From NCBI GenBank assembly GCA_019116405.1, contig DXBS01000042.1, positions 1 to 13,684 of the forward strand: a DNA stretch of 13,684 nucleotides, given 5' to 3'. This document shows, in pieces, positions 5,256 to 12,257 of the stretch (its first letter is position 1; each line of letters starts with the position of its first letter). The notes below the pieces were generated by a model that worked only from the letters and a program-made list of their open reading frames with translations, had not been told where the DNA came from and ran no database searches. This DNA is from Candidatus Gallimonas intestinigallinarum. GTDB taxonomy: Bacteria > Bacillota_A > Clostridia > Christensenellales > Borkfalkiaceae. A program made the position numbers and the translations under genes.

Positions 5256-6017
5256 TCAGCCGTCAATAAAATATTCCGCATTCACCTCGCCCGTCGCACT
5301 CACGCGCTGTACGACGATGCTGCCCCGCACGCGCTCCGCTTCGGCAAGCGACAGATACTTCTGCACTGCCGCCGCGCCGAGCTGCGCCGGCTGCTCCGAA
5401 GGGTTCCAGACGACGATCTCCACGCCCTCGCGCGTTCCGATACTCAACCGATCAAAGCGCGCCGAAGCGCCGCTGTCCTCCAGCGAAACAGAGATGAGAT
5501 TGGCGCGCGGCTCGCCGAGCGCCTCCACAAAGGAAGCATATATTTCCAGCAGTTCCGCAACGTAATCGCCTGACAGGATGCCGTTATCAAAGGCGACGGA
5601 AAAATCACCCGCGAGCAACACATAGTCCTCGGCCGATGCGACCTCGTCAATGCGCACGCCTTCGTCGTCCACGATCGCGTATCCGCTCTCCGTCTGCACT
5701 GCAAACGCCGCATGCCGCTCCTCGATCGTGATGCTCACAGCGGAGGGAAACTGCTTCTCGACGGAAAGGACGCGGAATCTGGGGTCGCTCTCCGCCGTGG
5801 CACGCACCTGCTCCAGGTCGAGAAAGGTCGTGCTGCTTCCCAGGTAGGTGTTCAGCTCCTCTTTCAGCTGCTGCGCCGCGCGCTCGCCCTCGGGCGTGCA
5901 TGTCGAAAAGGACGCCTGGATATAAGCCACGGTAAACACGGCATGAAGCCCTGCCGCAATAACTGCGGCAAGGAGCAAGATCGCTATGAGTGTCGTCAGG
6001 AAGGTACGTTTCTTCAT
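5256..6017 (-). CDS. ftsQ: Cell division protein FtsQ/DivIB
   Basis: FtsQ/DivIB is a single-pass divisome protein that, with FtsL and FtsB/DivIC, regulates the FtsW-PBP synthase pair. The 253-residue product has a short basic N-terminus (MKKR), one membrane segment (about 5-28) and an extracytoplasmic part. The first section (about 30-105, with FLDLEQVRATAESDPRF and VSITIEERHAAFAV) fits the POTRA domain, and the rest the FtsQ beta domain. Sequence conservation in this family is low, so position between murA and ftsA is important evidence. The ATG at 6017 is preceded by AAGGGA. It lies 37 bases after murA and is followed by a terminator. Codon use and composition match the neighbours. Confidence 0.88.
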   Translation of the reverse strand: MKKRTFLTTLIAILLLAAVIAAGLHAVFTVAYIQASFSTCTPEGERAAQQLKEELNTYLGSSTTFLDLEQVRATAESDPRFRVLSVEKQFPSAVSITIEERHAAFAVQTESGYAIVDDEGVRIDEVASAEDYVLLAGDFSVAFDNGILSGDYVAELLEIYASFVEALGEPRANLISVSLEDSGASARFDRLSIGTREGVEIVVWNPSEQPAQLGAAAVQKYLSLAEAERVRGSIVVQRVSATGEVNAEYFIDG

Positions 6018-6054
6018 CGGTATCCCTTGGCGCGCCCGAAAGAGGCTGCGCTTT

Positions 6055-7311
6055 TCAGATGCGGACGCGCCTGATATCCGCGCCCAGTTTTCTCAATTTT
6101 CCGCGGAAGTCCGCATAGCCCCGATCGATGTGCGAAAGATCGAGCACTTCCGATTCCCCCTCCGCAGAGAGCGCCGCAATGACGAGCGCCGCGCCGCCGC
6201 GCAGATCGCCCGCCACGACGCGCGCCACGTGCAGCTTTTTTACGCCGCGCACGAACGCCGTTCTGCCCCGCACCTCAATGTCTGCCCCCATCTTCTGGAG
6301 CTCGGGAACGTACTTGAAGCGCGTTTCAAAGAGGTTCTCCACAATGAGCGCGCACCCCTCGCAGGAGGCATTGAGCGCCGTCGCCTGTGCCTGCAGGTCG
6401 GTCGGAAACCCGGGGAAAGGCATCGTCTCGATGCGGCGGTTGCACTTGAGCCGCCCGCGGCTTTCCACCCTTATTTTATCATTTTTAGCATGGATTTTGC
6501 AACCGTTTTCGCGCAATTTGTGCAGAAGCAGCCGAATATTCTCAGGCGTGACGCCGACGACCTCCACTTCGCCGCCGCATGCGGCTCCTGCAAGAAGATA
6601 TGTACCCGCCTCGATCCTGTCCTTCATCGGGCGGTAAGTGACGCCGTGCAGCTCTCGTACGCCCTCGATCTCGATGACGTCCGTGCCGGCGCCTGAAATA
6701 TGTGCGCCCATCGCGTTGAGGAAGTTTTGCAGATCGACGATCTCCGGCTCCTTCGCCGCGCCCGTGAGCACCGTCTTTCCCTCCGCCTTGACGGCGGCGA
6801 GCAGGATGTTTTCCGTCGCGCCGACACTGGGGAAATCGAGCAGGATCTCCGCACCGCGCAGTCTTGCGCACTCGCAGAAGATGAAACCGTCCCGTTCGGA
6901 GATGGTCACGCCCAACCGCTTTAAGGCATTGAGATGCAGATCGATGGGACGCAGCCCGATGTCGCATCCGCCCGGATAGGCGATGAGTGCGCGGCCAAAG
7001 CGTGTTAAAAGCGAGCCGAGCATAAAGACGGAGGAGCGAAGTTCCTTGGTGAGCGCGGAGGAGATCTCGTGACAGCTTGCGTTCGCGCTGTCGATCGTGA
7101 CATTGCCGTCCGAAAATCCGACCTCCGCACCCAGTTCGCGCAGGATCTGCGCCATGCAAGTAACGTCGGAGATGTTGGGCGCATCGCGGATGATGACCCG
7201 CTTGTCGGTCAGAATGGACGCGGCAAACAGAGGAAGTACGGAATTTTTTGCAGACTGCAGCGCGACGCTGCCGCAAAGCCGCCCTCCCCCGTTGATAACG
7301 TATTTATCCAT
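6055..7311 (-). CDS. murA: UDP-N-acetylglucosamine 1-carboxyvinyltransferase MurA
   Basis: MurA transfers enolpyruvate from phosphoenolpyruvate to UDP-GlcNAc in the cytoplasm, the first committed step of peptidoglycan synthesis and the target of fosfomycin. The 418 residues match the family length. Visible hallmarks are K22-N23 in the ALQSAKNS block, the catalytic loop YPGGCDIGLRP with the reactive cysteine at 116 (the fosfomycin-sensitive form), and the FPGFPTDLQAQ block carrying the catalytic aspartate. The two-lobed inside-out barrel repeats are recognisable through recurring GA.I and LLAA motifs. The ATG at 7311 follows GGAGAGG at four bases. The gene sits where murG would be expected, directly after ftsW, across a 66-nt gap with two small hairpins. 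Bacillota often carry a second murA elsewhere. Confidence 0.97.
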   Translation of the reverse strand: MDKYVINGGGRLCGSVALQSAKNSVLPLFAASILTDKRVIIRDAPNISDVTCMAQILRELGAEVGFSDGNVTIDSANASCHEISSALTKELRSSVFMLGSLLTRFGRALIAYPGGCDIGLRPIDLHLNALKRLGVTISERDGFIFCECARLRGAEILLDFPSVGATENILLAAVKAEGKTVLTGAAKEPEIVDLQNFLNAMGAHISGAGTDVIEIEGVRELHGVTYRPMKDRIEAGTYLLAGAACGGEVEVVGVTPENIRLLLHKLRENGCKIHAKNDKIRVESRGRLKCNRRIETMPFPGFPTDLQAQATALNASCEGCALIVENLFETRFKYVPELQKMGADIEVRGRTAFVRGVKKLHVARVVAGDLRGGAALVIAALSAEGESEVLDLSHIDRGYADFRGKLRKLGADIRRVRI

Positions 7312-7335
7312 AAGTCCTCTCCTTTTGTATGCAAA

Positions 7336-7373
7336 GGGCGGGATCGCCCGCTCTCATACAGTACATTGTATGA
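7336..7373 (-). other. Two adjacent hairpins between ftsW and murA
   Basis: A 7-bp perfect AT-rich stem (7354-7360 with 7367-7373, 6-nt loop) is followed on the minus strand by a 5-bp GC stem (7345-7349 with 7336-7340). Only three T follow, so this is a poor terminator. It may be a processing or partial-termination site, or a scar where a gene was lost. Confidence 0.35.
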
Positions 7374-7377
7374 AATG

Positions 7378-8487
7378 TCAGGCTCGCGTGTGTCTGGACA
7401 CGCCGTAAACAATGCCCATACCCGTCATGGTAACGATCAGAGAGGTATTTCCCGCCGAGACAAGGGGAAGCGGCAGCCCCGTCGGCGGAATGCAGCCGCT
7501 CACGACGAGCGCATTGAGCGCGCTCTGCACGGCAAAGGCGAGCGTGATGCCGCCCGCAAGCAAAAATCCGTACACGTTCCCGCAGCGGCGCGCGATGCAA
7601 AATCCCCGCCACACGATAAATCCGATGAGCGCAAACAGCGCGAGCACGCCGAAAAAGCCCGTCTCCTCCGCGATGACGGAAAGGATAAAGTCGCTCTCCG
7701 CAAAGGGCAGAAAACGGTATTTCTGGCGGGAATTGAACAGCCCCACGCCGAACGCCCCGCCATTGGAGAGCCCGTACAGGGACTGGATGAGCTGATAGCC
7801 CTCGTCCTTGGGCGACGCCCACGGATCCATGAACGCCGAGAGCCGCTGCAGGCGATACGGCTCCATCATGATGAGCACGGGCACGGCGAGCAGGACGGGA
7901 ATGCAGATGACGGCGATCGCCTTTTTGGAGATGCCGGCAAGAAAGAGCATGCCGATCATGATCGCACCCACGCACATCGTGACGGACATGTTGGGCTCCA
8001 GCATGATGAGCACGCAGATCGCAAGCCCGGCCCCCAGAACGGGCAGACATCCTTTGAGTGTGCGCATGCGGGCGGGATCTTTGACGAAGTACCCCGCCGT
8101 AAAGATGACGAACCCGAGCTTTGCGATCTCCGAGGGCTGGATGGTAAAAGACCCGAAGCCGATCCAGCGCGTCGCGCCGTAGTTGCTCTTGCCAAGCCCC
8201 GGGACAAAGACCAGGGCGAGCAGAATAAGCGAGATGATCAGCGCAGGGATACGGATGCGCCGCAGTTTTTCATAGGGCAGAAAACTGATGCCGATCATCG
8301 CCGCCGCGCCGAGCAGAAAGCCGACGAGCTGCTTGCGGAAAAAATACATGGAGTCGCCGTACTGCACTTCGGCATTGTAGCAGCTCGCCGACCAGACGCA
8401 GACGACCCCGTACGCCGCGAGCACGAGTACCGCGGCAAGAAAGAGCACGTCCCCCTTACTCGCTCTGTTCGTCCGGCTCGTTGGCAC
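7378..8487 (-). CDS. ftsW: SEDS-family peptidoglycan glycosyltransferase FtsW
   Basis: FtsW polymerises lipid II into glycan strands at the septum together with a class B PBP. The 369-residue protein is strongly hydrophobic with about ten membrane segments. Hallmarks are GFGSFTIQPSEIAKL in the central part, the extracellular loop with FLPFAESDFILSVIAEE carrying the conserved catalytic aspartate, and PTGLPLPLVSAGNTSL near the end. The last block usually reads SYGGSSL, so the GNTS variant is unusual. Start choice: a TTG at 8505 opens the frame, but the GTG at 8487 has GGAGG six bases upstream. With this start the gene overlaps the 3' end of murD by 32 bases, so translation is probably coupled. 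SpoVE and RodA are close paralogues; the neighbouring PBP, mur genes and ftsQ favour FtsW or SpoVE. Confidence 0.93.
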   Translation of the reverse strand: MPTSRTNRASKGDVLFLAAVLVLAAYGVVCVWSASCYNAEVQYGDSMYFFRKQLVGFLLGAAAMIGISFLPYEKLRRIRIPALIISLILLALVFVPGLGKSNYGATRWIGFGSFTIQPSEIAKLGFVIFTAGYFVKDPARMRTLKGCLPVLGAGLAICVLIMLEPNMSVTMCVGAIMIGMLFLAGISKKAIAVICIPVLLAVPVLIMMEPYRLQRLSAFMDPWASPKDEGYQLIQSLYGLSNGGAFGVGLFNSRQKYRFLPFAESDFILSVIAEETGFFGVLALFALIGFIVWRGFCIARRCGNVYGFLLAGGITLAFAVQSALNALVVSGCIPPTGLPLPLVSAGNTSLIVTMTGMGIVYGVSRHTRA

Positions 8488-9865
8488 ACTCCCCCTCCGC
8501 CGCAAGCGCCGCGCGCTCCTTTTTCAGCTCCTCCATGAGGGCGGCAAACCGTTCGCCCCGCTCCTCATAGCTCTTGAACGCGTCAAAGCTCGCCGATGCG
8601 GGGCTCAAAAGCACGTTCTGCCCCTTCTGCGCCGTGAGGAAGGCGATACGCACCGCGAGATCGAAGGGACGGCACAGCGTCACCTGCGTAAACCCCTCTT
8701 TGACGGCGGCGTCCAACAGACGGAACGCGTTCTCCCCGCACAGCACCGCGTGCACGACGCCCGAGCGCCTGATCGCGGCAAAGAGCGGCGCATAGGAATA
8801 CCCCTTATCCTTGCCCCCGAGGATGATGACGCTCTCCCCCTTGACGCTCTCCACCGCCTTGATCGCCGCATCGACGTTGGTCGCCTTGCTGTCGTCCAGG
8901 AAGGTGATGCCGTCCACTTCGCCGATTTTTTGCAGGCGGTGTCTGATCCCCTTGAATGTCTTGAGCGCCGCGGCGATATAGGCGCCGTTCACCCCCATAA
9001 GCTTGCAGGCGCACACTGCGGCGAGCGCGTTTGCCTCGTTGTGCTTGCCCTCGAGCGGCAGATCGGCAAGGGAGGCAAGTTTTTCTTCCCGCCACCAGAT
9101 CGCGCCGTCCTGTATGTATGCTCCGTTGACGCGCTCCTCCGTCGAGAACCAGACGACCTGCGCGCGCGTCTTTTCCGCAAACGTGCGCAGAACTGCGTCA
9201 TCGTGGTTGAGCACGACGTACTCGCTCTCCGCGCTGTTTTTCATCAGCCGCTGCTTGAGATAGATATAATTTTCCATCGTGTAGTGGCGGTTGAGGTGAT
9301 CTTCGGCGATATTGAGAAAGACGGAGACGTGCGGGCGCAGCGAGGTGAGCGTCTCCAGCTGAAAGGAGGAGATCTCCGCAACGGCGATCCCGTCCTCTTC
9401 CAACTCCTCGAGGCAGTCGGCGATGGGTCGTCCGACATTTCCGCAGGCAACGGCGCGTTTATGGCAGGCGTTGAAGATGTGCTCGATCATGGAGACGGTG
9501 GTCGTCTTGCCGTTGGTCCCCGTCACCGCGACGACGGGGCAGCGCAGCTCGCGCGCCGCAAGCTCCGCCTCGCCGACGATCGCCTTTCCCTCTTTCCGGA
9601 AGAGCACGGGCAGCGCGTGATCGATGGGAATGCCCGGGCTTAAAACGAGCACGTCGCACTCCGCGGCGCGCGCGGACAATTCCTCCTTGGAGACGCCGCG
9701 GCAACCAAGCTGCGTCAGGTGCGCAATGTTCTTGCGCACCCCCTCGTCCGAGACGTCGTCATAGAGCCAGACGACGCGGGCATGCTTCTTTAGAAGCAAC
9801 TCCGCGGCGGCGACGCCGGAGCGTGAGATGCCCGCCACGAGAAAGGTCTGCATGGGATAGTACAT
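8456..9865 (-). CDS. murD: UDP-N-acetylmuramoyl-L-alanine--D-glutamate ligase MurD
   Basis: MurD adds D-glutamate to UDP-MurNAc-L-Ala with ATP in the cytoplasm. The 469-residue protein shows the three-domain Mur ligase plan: an N-terminal UDP-binding Rossmann domain (AGISRSG, about 11-17; LSPGIP, 75-80), the ATPase domain with P-loop GTNGKTTT (116-123) and AEISSFQLE, and a C-terminal domain with DDSKATN and LSPASASFDAF. The SSFQLE and LSPA.AS.D.F blocks are typical of MurD rather than MurC, E or F. ATG 9865 follows AAGGAGG by four bases, and that site overlaps the mraY stop codon. The C-terminus has a charged extension of about 20 residues past the conserved end, part of which overlaps the ftsW start. 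Confidence 0.97.
   Translation of the reverse strand: MYYPMQTFLVAGISRSGVAAAELLLKKHARVVWLYDDVSDEGVRKNIAHLTQLGCRGVSKEELSARAAECDVLVLSPGIPIDHALPVLFRKEGKAIVGEAELAARELRCPVVAVTGTNGKTTTVSMIEHIFNACHKRAVACGNVGRPIADCLEELEEDGIAVAEISSFQLETLTSLRPHVSVFLNIAEDHLNRHYTMENYIYLKQRLMKNSAESEYVVLNHDDAVLRTFAEKTRAQVVWFSTEERVNGAYIQDGAIWWREEKLASLADLPLEGKHNEANALAAVCACKLMGVNGAYIAAALKTFKGIRHRLQKIGEVDGITFLDDSKATNVDAAIKAVESVKGESVIILGGKDKGYSYAPLFAAIRRSGVVHAVLCGENAFRLLDAAVKEGFTQVTLCRPFDLAVRIAFLTAQKGQNVLLSPASASFDAFKSYEERGERFAALMEELKKERAALAAEGECANEPDEQSE
8494..8498 (-). promoter_or_regulatory. Ribosome binding site that fixes the ftsW start
   Basis: GGAGG lies six bases before GTG 8487, inside the 3' end of murD. The upstream TTG at 8505 has no comparable site. 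Confidence 0.65.
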
Positions 9866-9874
9866 ACGTCCTCC

Positions 9875-10825
9875 TTAGGGGGCAAGCTGCAAAAAGAGCG
9901 TGAGCGCCATGACGGCAGTCACCGCCGCATAGCAGTAGGCGATCTTCCCTTCCGAATACCCCTTCATCTGGAAATGATGGTGAAGAGGCGCCATCAGAAA
10001 GATGCGCTTGCCCGTTTTTTTGTAGTATATGACCTGAAGGATGACAGATATGCTCGAAAGGACAAACATAATGCCGAGAATGGGGATAACGAGCGCATTC
10101 CCCGAAAGCAGAGCGGCGGCAGAGGCGAACCCGCCCAGGGAAAGCGAGCCGGTATCCCCCATGAACAGGCTCGCTCTGCTCGTGTTGAACACAAGATACC
10201 CCGCAAGCGCGGCGGAAAGACACAGGCACAGAACGCTCAGCGCGCCGCCTCCCTGCAGCGAGAGCAGAAAAAAGAGCGCCAGAAAGAACACGGCGCACGT
10301 CCCGCCCGCAAGCCCGTCCAGCCCGTCCGTCAAGTTGACGCCGTTGACCGTCGCGACAAACACCAGCACGCCGAGCGGGAGCATCCACCAGCCGATATCA
10401 AACGCGAGCTGCGTATAGGGAATGCGCAGCATAGTGAGCCCCTCCAGACAGCAAAAAACAGACGCCATCACGGCGACGGCGAGCTGAAAGATGATTTTCT
10501 GATAGGCGCGCAGCCCCAAATTTTTTCCCCGCCGCTTTTTGAGAAAGTCATCCAAAAATCCTACGACGAGATAGCCCAGCCCGACGGCGAGCGTCACCCA
10601 GAAGGGCTTGTCCGCTCCGCGCGCGAACGCAAGGCAGACGAGCACGGCGGCAGGGATAAAGGCGAGCCCGCCCATGGAGGGCGTGCCCTCCTTGCCCGCG
10701 TGCTCTTTGACATAGGAGAGGATATGTTGTCCCGTGCCCGCGCGCCGCAGCAGCGGGATCGCGAGCGCGCATAAAAGAAGGGACGCCGCAAACGCGCAAA
10801 GCGCCGCCAGAAGTAACTGCTGCAT
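9875..10825 (-). CDS. mraY: Phospho-N-acetylmuramoyl-pentapeptide-transferase MraY
   Basis: MraY joins UDP-MurNAc-pentapeptide to undecaprenyl phosphate, making lipid I in the membrane. The 316-residue, roughly ten-helix protein carries every family signature: EHAGKEGTPSMGG (41-53), FLDDFLK with the aspartate pair D91-D92, VNGVNLTDGLDGLAGG (160-175), FMGDTGSLSLG with D224, and the HHH motif in APLHHHFQ (282-284). It begins one base after the murE stop and ends nine bases before murD, with the murD ribosome binding site overlapping its stop. In many relatives murF lies between murE and mraY; it is absent here. Confidence 0.98.
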   Translation of the reverse strand: MQQLLLAALCAFAASLLLCALAIPLLRRAGTGQHILSYVKEHAGKEGTPSMGGLAFIPAAVLVCLAFARGADKPFWVTLAVGLGYLVVGFLDDFLKKRRGKNLGLRAYQKIIFQLAVAVMASVFCCLEGLTMLRIPYTQLAFDIGWWMLPLGVLVFVATVNGVNLTDGLDGLAGGTCAVFFLALFFLLSLQGGGALSVLCLCLSAALAGYLVFNTSRASLFMGDTGSLSLGGFASAAALLSGNALVIPILGIMFVLSSISVILQVIYYKKTGKRIFLMAPLHHHFQMKGYSEGKIAYCYAAVTAVMALTLFLQLAP

Positions 10826-10826
10826 C

Positions 10827-12257
10827 TTATGCCTTCCCGATGATCGATCTTACTACAGCTTTGTCCTCATAGTCGTATTTTATCCCCATGATCTCCTGAT
10901 ATTTCTCCGCGCCCTTGCCCGCAATCAGCAGGATATCCCCGTCCGAGAGTAAATCGAGCGCATAGGCGATCGCCTTTTCGCGCTCCTCGATGGCGACATA
11001 GTTTTCGTTCGCCTTGCGATAGCCCGCCTCGATCTCAGAGATGATCGCATACGGGTCCTCGTAGCGGGGATTATCCGAAGTCAGCACGGAAAAGTCCGCG
11101 CAGCGCGCCGCAACCTCCCCCATTCCGGCGCGCTTGCCCGCGTCGCGGTTGCCGCCGCAGCCAAAGAGCGCAATGAGCCTTCCCGCGCAGTGCTCCCGCA
11201 GCGCTGCGAGCGACTTTTCCAATCCGTCGGGCGTGTGCGCGAAGTCCACAAACACGTCGCCGCCGTGCCATGCACCCACCCACTCCAGCCGCCCGTCCAC
11301 TTTGGTCGTTCCGATCCCGCGGGAGATCGCCTCGGCATCGGCACCCAGTCTGCGCGCAGCGCACGCCGCCGCGAGCGCGTTGGAGAGGTTGTGCCGCCCC
11401 GTCATGGGGACGGTCACCTCGCACAGTTCGTCCTGCAAGTTGAGAATGGCGTCGCAGGCGCGAAGCGTCTCGCTGCGCACGAGGGCGAAGGCGTCGGCGG
11501 GCGTCTCCAGCCCGTAAGTCATGTGCCTGACGCCCTTTGCGAGCGTGCGGGAAAAGGCGTCGTCCGCGTTGAGTACGGCAAACCTGCACTTTCCCCGCGT
11601 AAACAGCATCCGCTTGGCATCGCCGTAGCGCTGCATGTCGCCGAAAAAGTCGAGGTGATCGCGCGTCAGGTTGGTGAACACGGCGACATCGTAGCAGACG
11701 GGCGCCTCCTTTTTGAAGTAGAGCGCGTGTGCCGAGACCTCCATGACGGCGGCATGCATGCCCGCCTGCACCATGTCGGCGAGCAGGGAAAAAAGACAAA
11801 TCGGGTCGGGCGTCGTGAGCGAAGGCGGGACCTTTACCGTCCCATACGATGCACCGAGCGTCCCGATGAGCCCCGCGTTCTTCCCCGCCGCCCGGAGAAT
11901 GTTGCAGATCATCGTCGCCGTGGTCGTCTTGCCGTTGGTGCCCGTCACGCCGACCATCTTCAGGCTGCGCTCGGGGTGATGATAGAACGCCGCGGCGATG
12001 CGCGCCATCGCCTCCCGCCCATCGGGGACGACGAGCTGCGCACAGGACACAGGGAGCTCTTGTTCGCAGACGACGGCAACGCAACCGCGCGCCTCCGCCT
12101 CCGCCGCATATTCATGCGAGTCTGTCTGCTCGCCGTGCAGACAGAAAAAGAGGTCTCCCTCCCCCGCGACGCGGCTGTCCGCGGTCAGCCCGCGCACCTC
12201 GGCGTCCCCCTTCAGCATGCTGTGCGGCAACTCCTTTGCAAGATCAGATAGTTTCAT
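10827..12257 (-). CDS. murE: UDP-N-acetylmuramoyl-L-alanyl-D-glutamate--2,6-diaminopimelate ligase MurE
   Basis: MurE adds the third residue of the peptide stem in the cytoplasm using ATP. The 476-residue protein has the substrate block GLTADSR (23-29), the P-loop GTNGKTTT (106-113), TNLTRDHLDFFGD, the DGRLEWV and DFAHTPDGL blocks, and DNPR (about 395-398) in the C-terminal domain. DNPR is the known marker for meso-diaminopimelate over lysine, so the cell wall is expected to be the mDAP type. The ATG directly follows the stop of the upstream PBP (TAAATG) and has GGAGG five bases ahead, inside the PBP end. This implies translational coupling. Confidence 0.98.
   Translation of the reverse strand: MKLSDLAKELPHSMLKGDAEVRGLTADSRVAGEGDLFFCLHGEQTDSHEYAAEAEARGCVAVVCEQELPVSCAQLVVPDGREAMARIAAAFYHHPERSLKMVGVTGTNGKTTTATMICNILRAAGKNAGLIGTLGASYGTVKVPPSLTTPDPICLFSLLADMVQAGMHAAVMEVSAHALYFKKEAPVCYDVAVFTNLTRDHLDFFGDMQRYGDAKRMLFTRGKCRFAVLNADDAFSRTLAKGVRHMTYGLETPADAFALVRSETLRACDAILNLQDELCEVTVPMTGRHNLSNALAAACAARRLGADAEAISRGIGTTKVDGRLEWVGAWHGGDVFVDFAHTPDGLEKSLAALREHCAGRLIALFGCGGNRDAGKRAGMGEVAARCADFSVLTSDNPRYEDPYAIISEIEAGYRKANENYVAIEEREKAIAYALDLLSDGDILLIAGKGAEKYQEIMGIKYDYEDKAVVRSIIGKA

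Noticed and set aside
7345..7395. Possible minus-strand promoter for murA (CTGACA, 17 nt, TATGAG)
   Set aside because: The -10 box matches the consensus at only four positions and overlaps the hairpin at 7354-7373; too weak to annotate.
7069..8538. Long plus-strand open frame (489 codons) opposite murA, ftsW and murD
   Set aside because: The product is a low-complexity run of Arg, Asp, His and Lys typical of an antisense shadow, and it has no visible ribosome binding site or family motif.
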